5,649 nucleotides of DNA from an uncultured Bacteroidota bacterium (GTDB lineage: Bacteria; Bacteroidota; Bacteroidia; Chitinophagales; Chitinophagaceae): NCBI GenBank assembly GCA_903835145.1, contig CAILMA010000356.1:1-5649 (forward strand), written 5' to 3'. Positions 1 to 5,491 of the stretch are shown piece after piece (positions within the stretch are counted from its first letter, which is position 1; each line of letters starts with the position of its first letter). The position numbers were made by a program, and so were the translations under genes. The notes below the pieces were generated by a model. It searched no databases, was not told where the DNA came from, and was given only the letters and a program-made list of their open reading frames with translations.

Positions 1-126
1 CTTAGTCCACAGAAAAATCAATCGATACTGTATTTCAAAGTATTTCGATATATTATACAAAAAGGGTATGAAAGAGATATTGTAATTGAACTGTTAAACG
101 ACAAAATAAAAAATAAAAATAAATAA
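1..126 (+). CDS. recX: Partial RecX-like regulatory protein, C-terminal 41 residues
   Basis: Reading frame 1 is open from the first base to a TAA at 124-126; the other two plus-strand frames close at or soon after the edge. The 41 visible residues contain a lysine/aromatic helix of the kind KVFRYIIQKGYERDIVIELL (about residues 13-32 of the fragment). This resembles the last three-helix repeat of RecX, where an aromatic-rich helix is followed by a G-[FY]-x-x-D-[IL]-[IV] turn and a final helix. RecX binds RecA filaments in the cytoplasm and limits recombination and the SOS response. The tail is very lysine and asparagine rich. The start and most of the protein lie outside the window, so the family call rests on one repeat. 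No hairpin terminator is visible between this gene and apaG. Confidence 0.55.
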   Translation, partial: LSPQKNQSILYFKVFRYIIQKGYERDIVIELLNDKIKNKNK

Positions 127-148
127 CACAACATCCAATTTTTTTTTT

Positions 149-156
149 TAGCTTTG
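149..156 (+). promoter_or_regulatory. Bacteroidota-type -7 promoter element upstream of apaG
   Basis: TAGCTTTG at 149-156 matches the Bacteroidota -7 consensus TAnnTTTG exactly. It would place the transcription start near base 163, giving apaG a very short leader of about a dozen bases. No convincing TTTG -33 element is visible; that region is A-rich and then an 11-T run at 139-149. The same octamer lies ahead of the SnoaL-like gene at 2837-2844. Confidence 0.55.
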
Positions 157-175
157 TATATAGAAAAGGTAATGT

Positions 176-562
176 ATGGTGCAACAGGTAACAGAGGGTA
201 TAAGCATAAGGGTGGAAACATTTTACCAACCGTCACAATCTAATCCGGTTAATCCAGAGTATCTGTTTGCTTACAGAATAACGATCGAAAACCAAACCAT
301 GTTTCCTGTTAAGTTACTAAGCAGGCATTGGCATATACACGATAGTAATGGCACTCACAGAGAAGTGCAAGGCGAAGGCGTAGTAGGCAGGCAACCTGTT
401 ATAGACCCCGGCAATACCTACCAATACACATCAGCTGCGGGCCTAAGAAGCGAGATAGGTAAAATGCATGGAACCTATACCATTGAGAATCTCTTCAACA
501 AGAAGAAATTCAATGTTGTAATACCGGAATTCCAACTGGTAGTGCCAACCAAAATGAACTAA
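176..562 (+). CDS. apaG: ApaG (DUF525) protein
   Basis: This 128-residue protein has the size and the full signature of the single-domain ApaG family (DUF525), an immunoglobulin-like beta-sandwich. Visible hallmarks are the RHWHI strand at residues 50-54, an EVxGEGVVGxQP block at 63-74, PG at 78-79, YTS at 84-86 and a GxMxGxY motif at 95-101. Members are linked genetically to cobalt/magnesium resistance in enterobacteria, and the fold also occurs in eukaryotic F-box proteins, but the biochemical role is unsettled. The protein should be cytosolic: there is no signal peptide or membrane segment. The ATG at 176 is preferred because the residues that follow immediately enter the family's first strand; an ATG at 172 is out of frame. 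There is no clear Shine-Dalgarno sequence. It lies 49 bp after the recX-like stop and appears to have its own promoter. The family call is firm, the cellular role is not. Confidence 0.95.
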   Translation: MVQQVTEGISIRVETFYQPSQSNPVNPEYLFAYRITIENQTMFPVKLLSRHWHIHDSNGTHREVQGEGVVGRQPVIDPGNTYQYTSAAGLRSEIGKMHGTYTIENLFNKKKFNVVIPEFQLVVPTKMN

Positions 563-613
563 CCCCACCACAGGACTTAACAGTTAAATAATATCCAGTA
601 AATGAAAGGGTAA

Positions 614-621
614 TACTTTTG
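614..621 (+). promoter_or_regulatory. Bacteroidota-type -7 element upstream of the cytochrome lipoprotein gene
   Basis: TACTTTTG at 614-621 fits TAnnTTTG exactly and lies 31 bp before the ATG at 653, implying a leader of roughly 25 bases. No clear -33 TTTG is seen upstream. Together with the 90-bp gap after apaG, it suggests the lipoprotein gene is transcribed independently. Confidence 0.55.
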
Positions 622-652
622 CATTTTTATAATCTACTGCTAAAGCCAAACC

Positions 653-1384
653 ATGTACCGCAAATCCCTTATAGGTTTATCCATAATTGCCATTATCGTT
701 TTTATAGCCTGCAAGCACCAGCCAAACGCTGTACCACAAACGACACCCACACACCATGATAGTACAGTAGTGATACCAACAAACACAGACTCATCGATGA
801 CTGAAACGGTAGATACAACAGTTTGTTTTGAACGTGATGTACTGCCTGTTTTTACCGGCAGCTGTGGAAAATCAGGATGCCATGATTTTAATACAAAAGC
901 ATCTGGTTATGTACTCACAACATACGCTACCATTATAGCAAAAGGTCTTACACCGGGCAATAGCGGTGCAAGCAAAGTATATACAAAATGTGTTAGTGGC
1001 TCAATGCCTAAATCACCCACACCAAAACTAACAAGTACACAACTCTATTACATAAAACGCTGGATAGACCTTGGAGCACACAACGATACAGGCTGCGTTG
1101 TTAATTGCGACACCACAAAATATACCTACAACACTGCAATAGTACCTATAATGCAGAAATACTGCTATAGTTGCCATGCAACCGCAGCCGCATCATCATC
1201 AGGCGGCAATATAATACTTGATACCTATGCTGGTATGCTTACACAAGCACAAAACGGCAGGCTACTTGGCGACCTGAATCACCAAACAGGATATAACAAC
1301 ATGCCACTAGGTGGTTTGAAACTGAGCGATTGTAAAATAACTCAGGTAAGGCGCTGGATACAAGCCGGAGCTCCTAACAACTAA
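653..1384 (+). CDS. Diheme cytochrome c-type lipoprotein with two repeated heme domains
   Basis: This 243-residue protein starts with a short basic N-terminus, a hydrophobic segment (residues 6-19) and a lipobox-like FIAC with the acylated cysteine at residue 20, so it should be exported and lipid-anchored. A Thr/Pro/Ser-rich linker (21-56) follows. Two similar domains come next, at about 57-148 and 158-243. Each runs: a V/I-L/V-P strand before a heme motif, a later Met-Pro that could supply the sixth heme ligand (M118 and M217), then a helix with the pattern (K/R)RWIxxGA. The second heme site is a canonical CXXCH (C171-C174-H175). The first is CGKSGCH (C71-C76-H77), a CX4CH spacing. Extra cysteines at 58, 113, 148, 152 and 227 could form disulfides. 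The architecture resembles planctomycete-type cytochrome c domains found in Bacteroidota electron-transfer or sugar-oxidation modules. The partner is unknown. The gene ends 2 bp from the nadA stop on the opposite strand. Confidence 0.8.
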   Translation: MYRKSLIGLSIIAIIVFIACKHQPNAVPQTTPTHHDSTVVIPTNTDSSMTETVDTTVCFERDVLPVFTGSCGKSGCHDFNTKASGYVLTTYATIIAKGLTPGNSGASKVYTKCVSGSMPKSPTPKLTSTQLYYIKRWIDLGAHNDTGCVVNCDTTKYTYNTAIVPIMQKYCYSCHATAAASSSGGNIILDTYAGMLTQAQNGRLLGDLNHQTGYNNMPLGGLKLSDCKITQVRRWIQAGAPNN

Positions 1385-1386
1385 CG

Positions 1387-2394
1387 CTACTTCATCAATT
1401 TCGCACTTAACTGCAGCATCCTGTCAATCGGGATCTTAGCAGCAAGCCTCAGCGTCTCATCCATAATAATCTCGGGAACTTCATATTTGAGGCACAGGTA
1501 CACTTTCTCGAGTGTATTCCGCTTCATGTGCGGGCAATCGTTACATGCGCACGCATTGTTAGGTGGCGCAGCAATAAACGTTTTGGTAGGGCAATTGATG
1601 CGCATCTGGTGTAAAATACCAGATTCCGTAGCCACAATAAATTCCTGAGCACTGCTTTGCTCAGCATACTGCAGCAATTGAGTTGTAGACCCTATAAAAT
1701 CAGCTACAGCAAGCACTGCCTCCTCACACTCCGGATGCGCTATCATAAGCGCGTAAGGGTGCCTTTCTTTTAACTTAGTGATCTTTTCGAGGCTGAAGAT
1801 TTCATGCACCATACAGGCACCATTCCACAACACCATATTCCTTCCTGTTTGCTTATTGATATAACCACCCAGGTTCTTATCGGGAGCAAAAATAATCTTC
1901 TGGTCAGCCGGTAAACTTTCTACTATGAGCTGCGCATTAGATGATGTACAAATAATATCGCTCAATGCCTTAATACCCGCAGAACAGTTAACATAAGATA
2001 TCACGAGATGATCTGGATGTTTATCTTTAAAAGCTTTAAATAAGGGTGGGGGACAACTATCGCTTAAAGAACAACCCGCTTTCAAATCAGGTAATAGTAC
2101 TTTCTTCCCCGGATTCAAGATCTTTGCTGTCTCTGCCATAAAGTGAACACCTGCAAACACAATTATGTCAGCTTCTGTGCGCTCAGCATTCTGAGCCAAT
2201 CCCAAGCTATCTCCTATATAATCTGCAATATCATGTATATCCGGCTCCTGATAGTAATGTGCAAGAATAACAGCATTTTTCTCTTTCTTCAACTTATTGA
2301 TCTCTTCAAACAGGTCAAGTGAAGGATCAATATCTATATCAAAATAACCGATTTGATTAATTCTTTCCAATTCAGGAAGGTTATCCACAGGCAT
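1387..2394 (-). CDS. nadA: Quinolinate synthase NadA
   Basis: NadA is the cytosolic [4Fe-4S] enzyme that condenses iminoaspartate (from NadB) with dihydroxyacetone phosphate to make quinolinate in de novo NAD synthesis. The 335-residue product has the family's normal length. Recognisable blocks are [20 protein letters not shown] (44-63), [16 protein letters not shown] (80-95), [15 protein letters not shown] (101-115), NGACMVHE (191-198), IAHPEC (218-223), TESGI (256-260) and CNDCPHM (284-290). The three cluster ligands by family alignment are C108, C194 and C287; C284 with C287 makes the CXXC seen in E. coli-type enzymes. The start at 2394 gives a plausible N-terminus with no Shine-Dalgarno sequence. 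The gene ends in TAG, 2 bp from the convergent lipoprotein gene. nadB and nadC are not in the window. Codons 3-5 overlap a perfect DnaA box. Confidence 0.98.
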   Translation of the reverse strand: MPVDNLPELERINQIGYFDIDIDPSLDLFEEINKLKKEKNAVILAHYYQEPDIHDIADYIGDSLGLAQNAERTEADIIVFAGVHFMAETAKILNPGKKVLLPDLKAGCSLSDSCPPPLFKAFKDKHPDHLVISYVNCSAGIKALSDIICTSSNAQLIVESLPADQKIIFAPDKNLGGYINKQTGRNMVLWNGACMVHEIFSLEKITKLKERHPYALMIAHPECEEAVLAVADFIGSTTQLLQYAEQSSAQEFIVATESGILHQMRINCPTKTFIAAPPNNACACNDCPHMKRNTLEKVYLCLKYEVPEIIMDETLRLAAKIPIDRMLQLSAKLMK

Positions 2395-2735
2395 AAAATA
2401 ATTGTTTAAAATTTTTTAAAGAAAGAGCTATTACTATTAGGACTGGGGATTGGGGGAATAATAAAACCCTATCCACAAGCAAAATTAGGAGTTAATACTT
2501 TATCAACAATGGTTTGTTAGGTTATCAACATAGTTACAGCCTGTTTCATTGATAATACTCCTTTCATTGTTAATTGTGGATTAAGTAATTGTGAGTAAAT
2601 TGTAGCATGTTAATATCCTAACAACTTGTGGATTCGGTTGGGGCAAATGAGGATAAATAATTTTATCCACAGCTGTCGTTAAATATTGTTTTTATACGTC
2701 TTCCTTTATCCTTTAACTATCAACAAGTTTCCACA
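2381..2735. other. oriC: Candidate chromosomal replication origin (oriC): DnaA-box cluster
   Basis: This stretch starts in the nadA 5' codons and fills much of the gap to the next gene. It holds many copies of the DnaA-box 9-mer TTATCCACA. Perfect copies are at 2381-2389 and 2663-2671 (+). One-mismatch copies are CTATCCACA 2469-2477 (+), TTATCAACA 2500-2508 and 2522-2530 (+, 22 bp apart, about two helical turns), and TAATCCACA 2575-2583 (-). Two-mismatch copies are at 2590-2598 (-), 2627-2635 (-), 2717-2725 (+) and 2727-2735 (+). A nearly G/C-free run at 2393-2420 (one G in 28 bases) could be the unwinding element; 2681-2697 is another AT-rich candidate. No reading frame in it looks like a real gene. 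Initiator DnaA binds such clusters and melts adjacent AT-rich DNA. In Bacteroidota the origin need not adjoin dnaA, so the absence of dnaA here does not count against the call. A DnaA-titration or regulatory cluster is the main alternative. Confidence 0.7.
2480..2487 (-). promoter_or_regulatory. Putative nadA -7 promoter element inside the DnaA-box cluster
   Basis: On the minus strand this reads TAATTTTG, an exact TAnnTTTG match. Transcription would begin near 2474 and give nadA a leader of about 80 bases. No good -33 TTTG is seen, although a TTG-containing stretch lies at an approximately suitable distance (around 2503-2510). The predicted start lies within the DnaA box at 2469-2477, and the upstream half of the promoter overlaps the box at 2500-2508. 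Bound DnaA could therefore affect nadA transcription; this is inference. Confidence 0.45.
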
Positions 2736-2836
2736 CTTCACCCACATTATTATACAGTTTTTACGTGCTTATAATAGTTGCAAAAATGTTCATAAAACTA
2801 CATCACACAGGTTTAATCAGTATGACTTAAAAAATT

Positions 2837-2844
2837 TAGCTTTG
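2837..2844 (+). promoter_or_regulatory. Bacteroidota-type -7 element upstream of the SnoaL-like gene
   Basis: TAGCTTTG matches TAnnTTTG exactly and is identical to the octamer upstream of apaG. A TTTA at 2812-2815, 21 bp upstream, could serve as a weak -33 element. It lies 22 bp before the ATG at 2867, leaving a leader of about 15 bases that includes AGGA (2857-2860), a possible ribosome-binding site. Confidence 0.6.
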
Positions 2845-2866
2845 GTAGATAAATACAGGAAAAACT

Positions 2867-3229
2867 ATGAATAACAAAGGGCATATAGCAATTGCCGAAA
2901 AATGGTTTGCAGCTTTTAATACAAAGCAACTTGAGGATCTACTATCGTTGTATGCCGATGATGCCCGGCACTACAGTCCTAAACTTAAAATAAGGCAACC
3001 CGAGACTAATGGTTTAGTACAAGGCAAGGATGCATTGCGGGCATGGTGGAAGGATGCTTTCGAGCGGCTACCCAACCTTAAATATATACCAACGACCTAC
3101 ACTGCCGCACCAGAGCGCATCTTTATGGAATACGTGAGGAAAGCTGACAATGAACCAGATATGCTGGTGGCTGAAGTACTGGAGATAGAAAATGGCAAAA
3201 TTATAGCATCGAGAGTGTACCATGGGTAG
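2867..3229 (+). CDS. SnoaL-like / NTF2-fold protein
   Basis: This 120-residue cytosolic protein has the length and layout of a single SnoaL-like (NTF2 superfamily) domain. It starts with an amphipathic helix containing AEKWFAAFN (10-18), then helix LEDLLSLY and the loop ADDARHYSP (30-38). A GKDALRAWWKDAF helix follows at 53-65. Paired beta-strands end the domain, the last being EVLEIENGKIIASRVYHG (103-120). These alpha+beta cones bind small hydrophobic ligands or act as isomerases and hydrolases; many are uncharacterised. The pattern supports the fold but not a substrate. The ATG at 2867 is preferred because it begins directly before the first helix, 6 bp after AGGA and downstream of a good -7 element. 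It is read away from nadA and the DnaA-box cluster. The nucleotidyltransferase gene starts 94 bp downstream on the same strand, so co-transcription is possible but not shown. Confidence 0.8.
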   Translation: MNNKGHIAIAEKWFAAFNTKQLEDLLSLYADDARHYSPKLKIRQPETNGLVQGKDALRAWWKDAFERLPNLKYIPTTYTAAPERIFMEYVRKADNEPDMLVAEVLEIENGKIIASRVYHG

Positions 3230-3323
3230 TTTTAAGTAACGTAGATTGCGGTGTGTTATTTTAGTGTTACAAAATTCTACGGTTAACGTATTAAATCTTA
3301 ATTTAGCCACTTAATTAATTGTT

Positions 3324-4325
3324 GTGAAAGCCATTATACCAGTTGCAGGTGCAGGAACGAAGCTTCGTCCGCTTACCTATACCCAGCCAAAAGCGTTAAT
3401 ACCAATAGCAGGCAAAACGATACTTGGTGTTATTGTTGATCAGCTTATTGAAGCAGGTGTTACCGAGTTTGTATTTGTTATTGGTTATCTGGGCGAGAAG
3501 ATACAGCGGTATATCGACCGCCGATACCCCGATCTCAAACATACCTTCGTAACACAAAACGACCGCCGTGGTACTGGCCACGCCATTTGGCTCACGCAGG
3601 ATGCCGTGGGCACCGATGAAGTAATGATAGTGCTTGGTGATACGGTATGCGATTACAACGTAAAAGAAGTACTTGCCAGTGGTGTTTCTCAGATAGGTGT
3701 GCGGAAAGTAGATGACCCGCGAAGCTTTGGTGTAGCAGAACTTAATGACAAAGACAATGTGGTGCGGATGGTGGAAAAGCCACTGATTCCAAAGTCTAAC
3801 ATGGCAATGGTGGGCATCTACTACATTAAAGAAACCGCAGTAATGTATGCAGCTCTTAATAACCACCTTAATAACTCCGCAGATGAAAATGGCGAATACC
3901 AGTTCACCAGCGCACTGCAAAGGATGGTAGAAGATGGTGTAACCCTTCACGCATTCCGCGTAAACAACTGGTTCGACTGCGGTAAGAAAGAAACATTGCT
4001 TTCCACAAATGCCACCTTACTTAAACAGATGGAGGACGAGCAGCACGGTGGCAAACAAAACTACCATTTCGAGAATACGGTATTGATTCATCCTGTTAAC
4101 ATTGCAGAGGGCTGTAAAATCACTAATTCAATAATAGGCCCCAATGTAACTATAGGTGAGGTTACAAAAATTGAATCATCAATTGTGAAAGATTCGATAA
4201 TAGGTTCTTATGCCGAGTTGCATCACGTGGTGCTCAATTCAAGTATAATAGGCAGTGATGCCTATGTACGCGGTCTGAGCCAGAGCCTGAATATTGGAGA
4301 TAACACAGAAATAGACCTGGCGTAA
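3324..4325 (+). CDS. Sugar-phosphate nucleotidyltransferase with C-terminal left-handed beta-helix
   Basis: This 333-residue cytosolic enzyme transfers a nucleotide from an NTP to a sugar 1-phosphate, giving a nucleotide sugar for envelope or polysaccharide synthesis. The N-terminal Rossmann-like domain (about 1-235) shows the signature AGAGTKLRPLTYTQPKAL (8-25), with K23 in the PKAL motif. It also shows a GTGHAI loop (83-88), the metal-site LGD (104-106), FGVAEL (135-140), VEKP (150-153), GEYQ (190-193) and NWFDCG (215-220). Residues about 249-333 carry hexapeptide repeats ([IV]-x-x-x-x-[IV], many SIIG turns) typical of a left-handed parallel beta-helix. The nearest class is the glucose-1-phosphate thymidylyl-/uridylyltransferase group; the exact base and sugar cannot be read from sequence. 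The usual GTR arginine is lysine (K13). Translation starts at GTG; no upstream in-frame ATG fits. A TAGTTTTA at 3227-3234 is a weak promoter candidate. A strong terminator follows the gene. Confidence 0.9.
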   Translation: MKAIIPVAGAGTKLRPLTYTQPKALIPIAGKTILGVIVDQLIEAGVTEFVFVIGYLGEKIQRYIDRRYPDLKHTFVTQNDRRGTGHAIWLTQDAVGTDEVMIVLGDTVCDYNVKEVLASGVSQIGVRKVDDPRSFGVAELNDKDNVVRMVEKPLIPKSNMAMVGIYYIKETAVMYAALNNHLNNSADENGEYQFTSALQRMVEDGVTLHAFRVNNWFDCGKKETLLSTNATLLKQMEDEQHGGKQNYHFENTVLIHPVNIAEGCKITNSIIGPNVTIGEVTKIESSIVKDSIIGSYAELHHVVLNSSIIGSDAYVRGLSQSLNIGDNTEIDLA

Positions 4326-4349
4326 AATAAGTTTTTAAGCAATATAAAT

Positions 4350-4391
4350 AAGGAGCAAAACCCACATAGGATTTTGCTCCTTTTTTGTTTT
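4350..4391 (+). terminator. Intrinsic terminator after the nucleotidyltransferase gene
   Basis: An 11-bp perfect stem (4350-4360 pairing with 4372-4382, core GGAGCAAAA/TTTTGCTCC) encloses an 11-nt loop and runs into TTTTTT at 4381-4386, then GTTTTT. It begins 25 bp after the stop at 4325, on the correct strand. Confidence 0.9.
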
Positions 4392-4403
4392 TAAAAAAAT
4401 GAC

Positions 4404-4440
4404 ATAAAAAAACCGTCCCGGAATTGCTCCGGAACGGCTA
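4404..4440 (-). terminator. Intrinsic terminator of the minus-strand endonuclease-like gene
   Basis: A 10-bp GC-rich stem (4413-4422 with 4428-4437) and a 5-nt loop lie just past the minus-strand stop at 4464. Read on the minus strand, they are followed by seven T (A run at 4406-4412). The one imperfect pair is a G-U wobble in the minus-strand RNA but a C-A mismatch in plus-strand RNA, and the T run exists only in the minus direction. The hairpin is therefore oriented for the downstream gene. Confidence 0.88.
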
Positions 4441-4463
4441 AATATCATTGATTTAAAATTTGC

Positions 4464-5192
4464 TTAGTTGCTGCTTGGTGTAGCTGTAACGTAATTAGCT
4501 GAGATAACGCCATTTACAAAATGCACACCTGCAAGAGACTCGATCGTGTTGATGTCCACTTTATGCAGTTCAAGTTTATCGTTAGGATTGTATGGTTCGA
4601 TGTTGTGGAATTCATAGCACAGGTACTCATCGGTACTTGGGATATAAATGACTTTCCAGCAATACTCAGGAACAATAATGTTATTGCTTGCACCAATAAC
4701 CCAGTTACGACCTACAGTACCAGCGAAAACTTTGATTTTCTTAAATTTCTTTGCTTTTACTTTTTCTTTTTCATGCAATTTTTCCCAAAGAGACGTGTAA
4801 AGGTCTTTAGGCATTGGCATTACATTAGTATAATAGTAGCTTTCTCTGTAGGCATCTTTATCGCAGGTATTTTCTTCGGGCGACATCATCATAGCATGAT
4901 CGAAAGCGGTATTGTTGTAATCATCTTTCAGTGCTGTAAATTCAGGCAATTGCGGATCGGTATCCAGATGAATTCCATTTTCACCTTTTTGCTTGCTGCA
5001 ATTGAACAACTCGGGAGTAAGGGTATAAACCACTAATACAGGAAGATGCTGAGTCTTTGAAAAATAAGAAGTGAAATTTTGATTTCTTACCTTAACAATA
5101 TCCTGTGCGTTTGATTGAAAACTTAAAGCAACAAATAATATCATCGCCAGTTTTGAAGCACGTTTTAGTATTCCCTTTTGCATATAGACCAT
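4464..5192 (-). CDS. Secreted DNA/RNA non-specific endonuclease-like protein, divergent active site
   Basis: The 242-residue product has a basic N-terminus, a hydrophobic core (about 15-25) and a likely signal peptidase site after SNA (A29), so it should be exported. The mature part follows the order of the beta-beta-alpha-metal DNA/RNA non-specific endonuclease family (NucA/Serratia nuclease): a PVLVVYTLTPEL strand (51-62), a LPEF...DDYNNTAFDHAMM segment (82-103), a YYYTNVMPMPKDLYTSLWEKLHE segment (119-141) and VFAGTVG...VPEYCWKVIY (155-183). H99 corresponds to the catalytic histidine and N123 to the conserved SN asparagine. However, the family's DRGH reads FDH, with the Arg-Gly apparently missing. 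The second asparagine (metal ligand before W136) is replaced, and the following LE is LHE. Activity is therefore doubtful; it could be a pseudo-enzyme or an altered nuclease. An alternative start at M4 (5183) gives an equally good signal peptide. A weak minus-strand -7-like TAATTTTA lies at 5234-5241. Confidence 0.7.
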   Translation of the reverse strand: MVYMQKGILKRASKLAMILFVALSFQSNAQDIVKVRNQNFTSYFSKTQHLPVLVVYTLTPELFNCSKQKGENGIHLDTDPQLPEFTALKDDYNNTAFDHAMMMSPEENTCDKDAYRESYYYTNVMPMPKDLYTSLWEKLHEKEKVKAKKFKKIKVFAGTVGRNWVIGASNNIIVPEYCWKVIYIPSTDEYLCYEFHNIEPYNPNDKLELHKVDINTIESLAGVHFVNGVISANYVTATPSSN

Positions 5193-5491
5193 TTTCGGTT
5201 ATCGATTTTATAAGTAACGGATTGTTGGAGCGATAAAATTAGAACTTTCACACAATTTTTTATAATTAAAACCGCTTTTTTAATTGCAATGATACATTTT
5301 TTTAGCTTTTTAGTTCGTTAAGCTTGAAAAAACTTGTAAATGGCGGGTAAAACACCCCGTTTTGGGCCAGTTTCTACCAATGTGCCCCTGCTGTCCGAAA
5401 ATAAACAACACTAATTTAACCTTGTGCCAGAGGCTGATGAATGCTAAAAAATGCAAAAGCGCTGGGCAGCGACTAACAAAAGAAAAAATTT
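5193..5491. other. Intergenic region with no recognisable gene
   Basis: About 300 bp separate the two minus-strand genes. The short plus-strand frames here (from 5362 and 5451) are cysteine/serine-rich and resemble no family. The segment should hold the promoter of the endonuclease-like gene: TAATTTTA on the minus strand at 5234-5241 approximates the -7 consensus, but there is no clear -33. It should also hold the 3' end of the acyltransferase-like transcript. The part nearest the endonuclease-like gene is AT-rich (5234-5340), and the rest is mixed. Confidence 0.6.
5443..5471 (-). terminator. Possible weak terminator of the acyltransferase-like gene
   Basis: A short hairpin, CGCT-GGGC-AGCG (5460-5471), lies 20 bp beyond the minus-strand stop at 5492. 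In that direction it is followed by CTTTTGC and then six T (A run at 5446-5451). The stem is only 4 bp, so this is a tentative call. Confidence 0.3.

Noticed and set aside
18..236. 72-residue minus-strand frame across the recX-apaG gap
   Set aside because: It is antisense to the recX tail, the apaG promoter and the apaG start; its hydrophobic look comes from translating A/T-rich DNA.
2381..2735. Repeated TTATCCACA-like motifs considered as a CRISPR array or iteron set of a plasmid
   Set aside because: The units are 9 bp, on both strands and irregularly spaced; there is no Rep or Cas gene nearby, and the neighbours are chromosomal housekeeping genes. DnaA boxes explain them better.
2686..2874. 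62-residue plus-strand reading frame overlapping the start of the SnoaL-like gene
   Set aside because: It runs through weak DnaA boxes and the promoter of the next gene, overlaps that gene's start by 8 bases and has low-complexity, non-family-like composition.
3068..3310. 80-residue minus-strand frame over the SnoaL-like gene end
   Set aside because: It is a shadow of the SnoaL coding region with no family-like pattern.
3396..3950. 184-residue minus-strand frame inside the nucleotidyltransferase gene
   Set aside because: It is antisense to a gene with clear catalytic motifs, and its composition (many His, Tyr, Cys) is typical of a shadow frame.
4521..5036. 171-residue plus-strand frame antisense to the endonuclease-like gene
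   Set aside because: It is a Phe/Ile-rich shadow of a well-supported coding sequence with signal peptide and terminator on the other strand.
5343..5363. CGGGT...ACCCCG hairpin followed by TTTT as a plus-strand terminator
   Set aside because: The stem is short with a bulge, the T run is only four, and no plus-strand gene precedes it.
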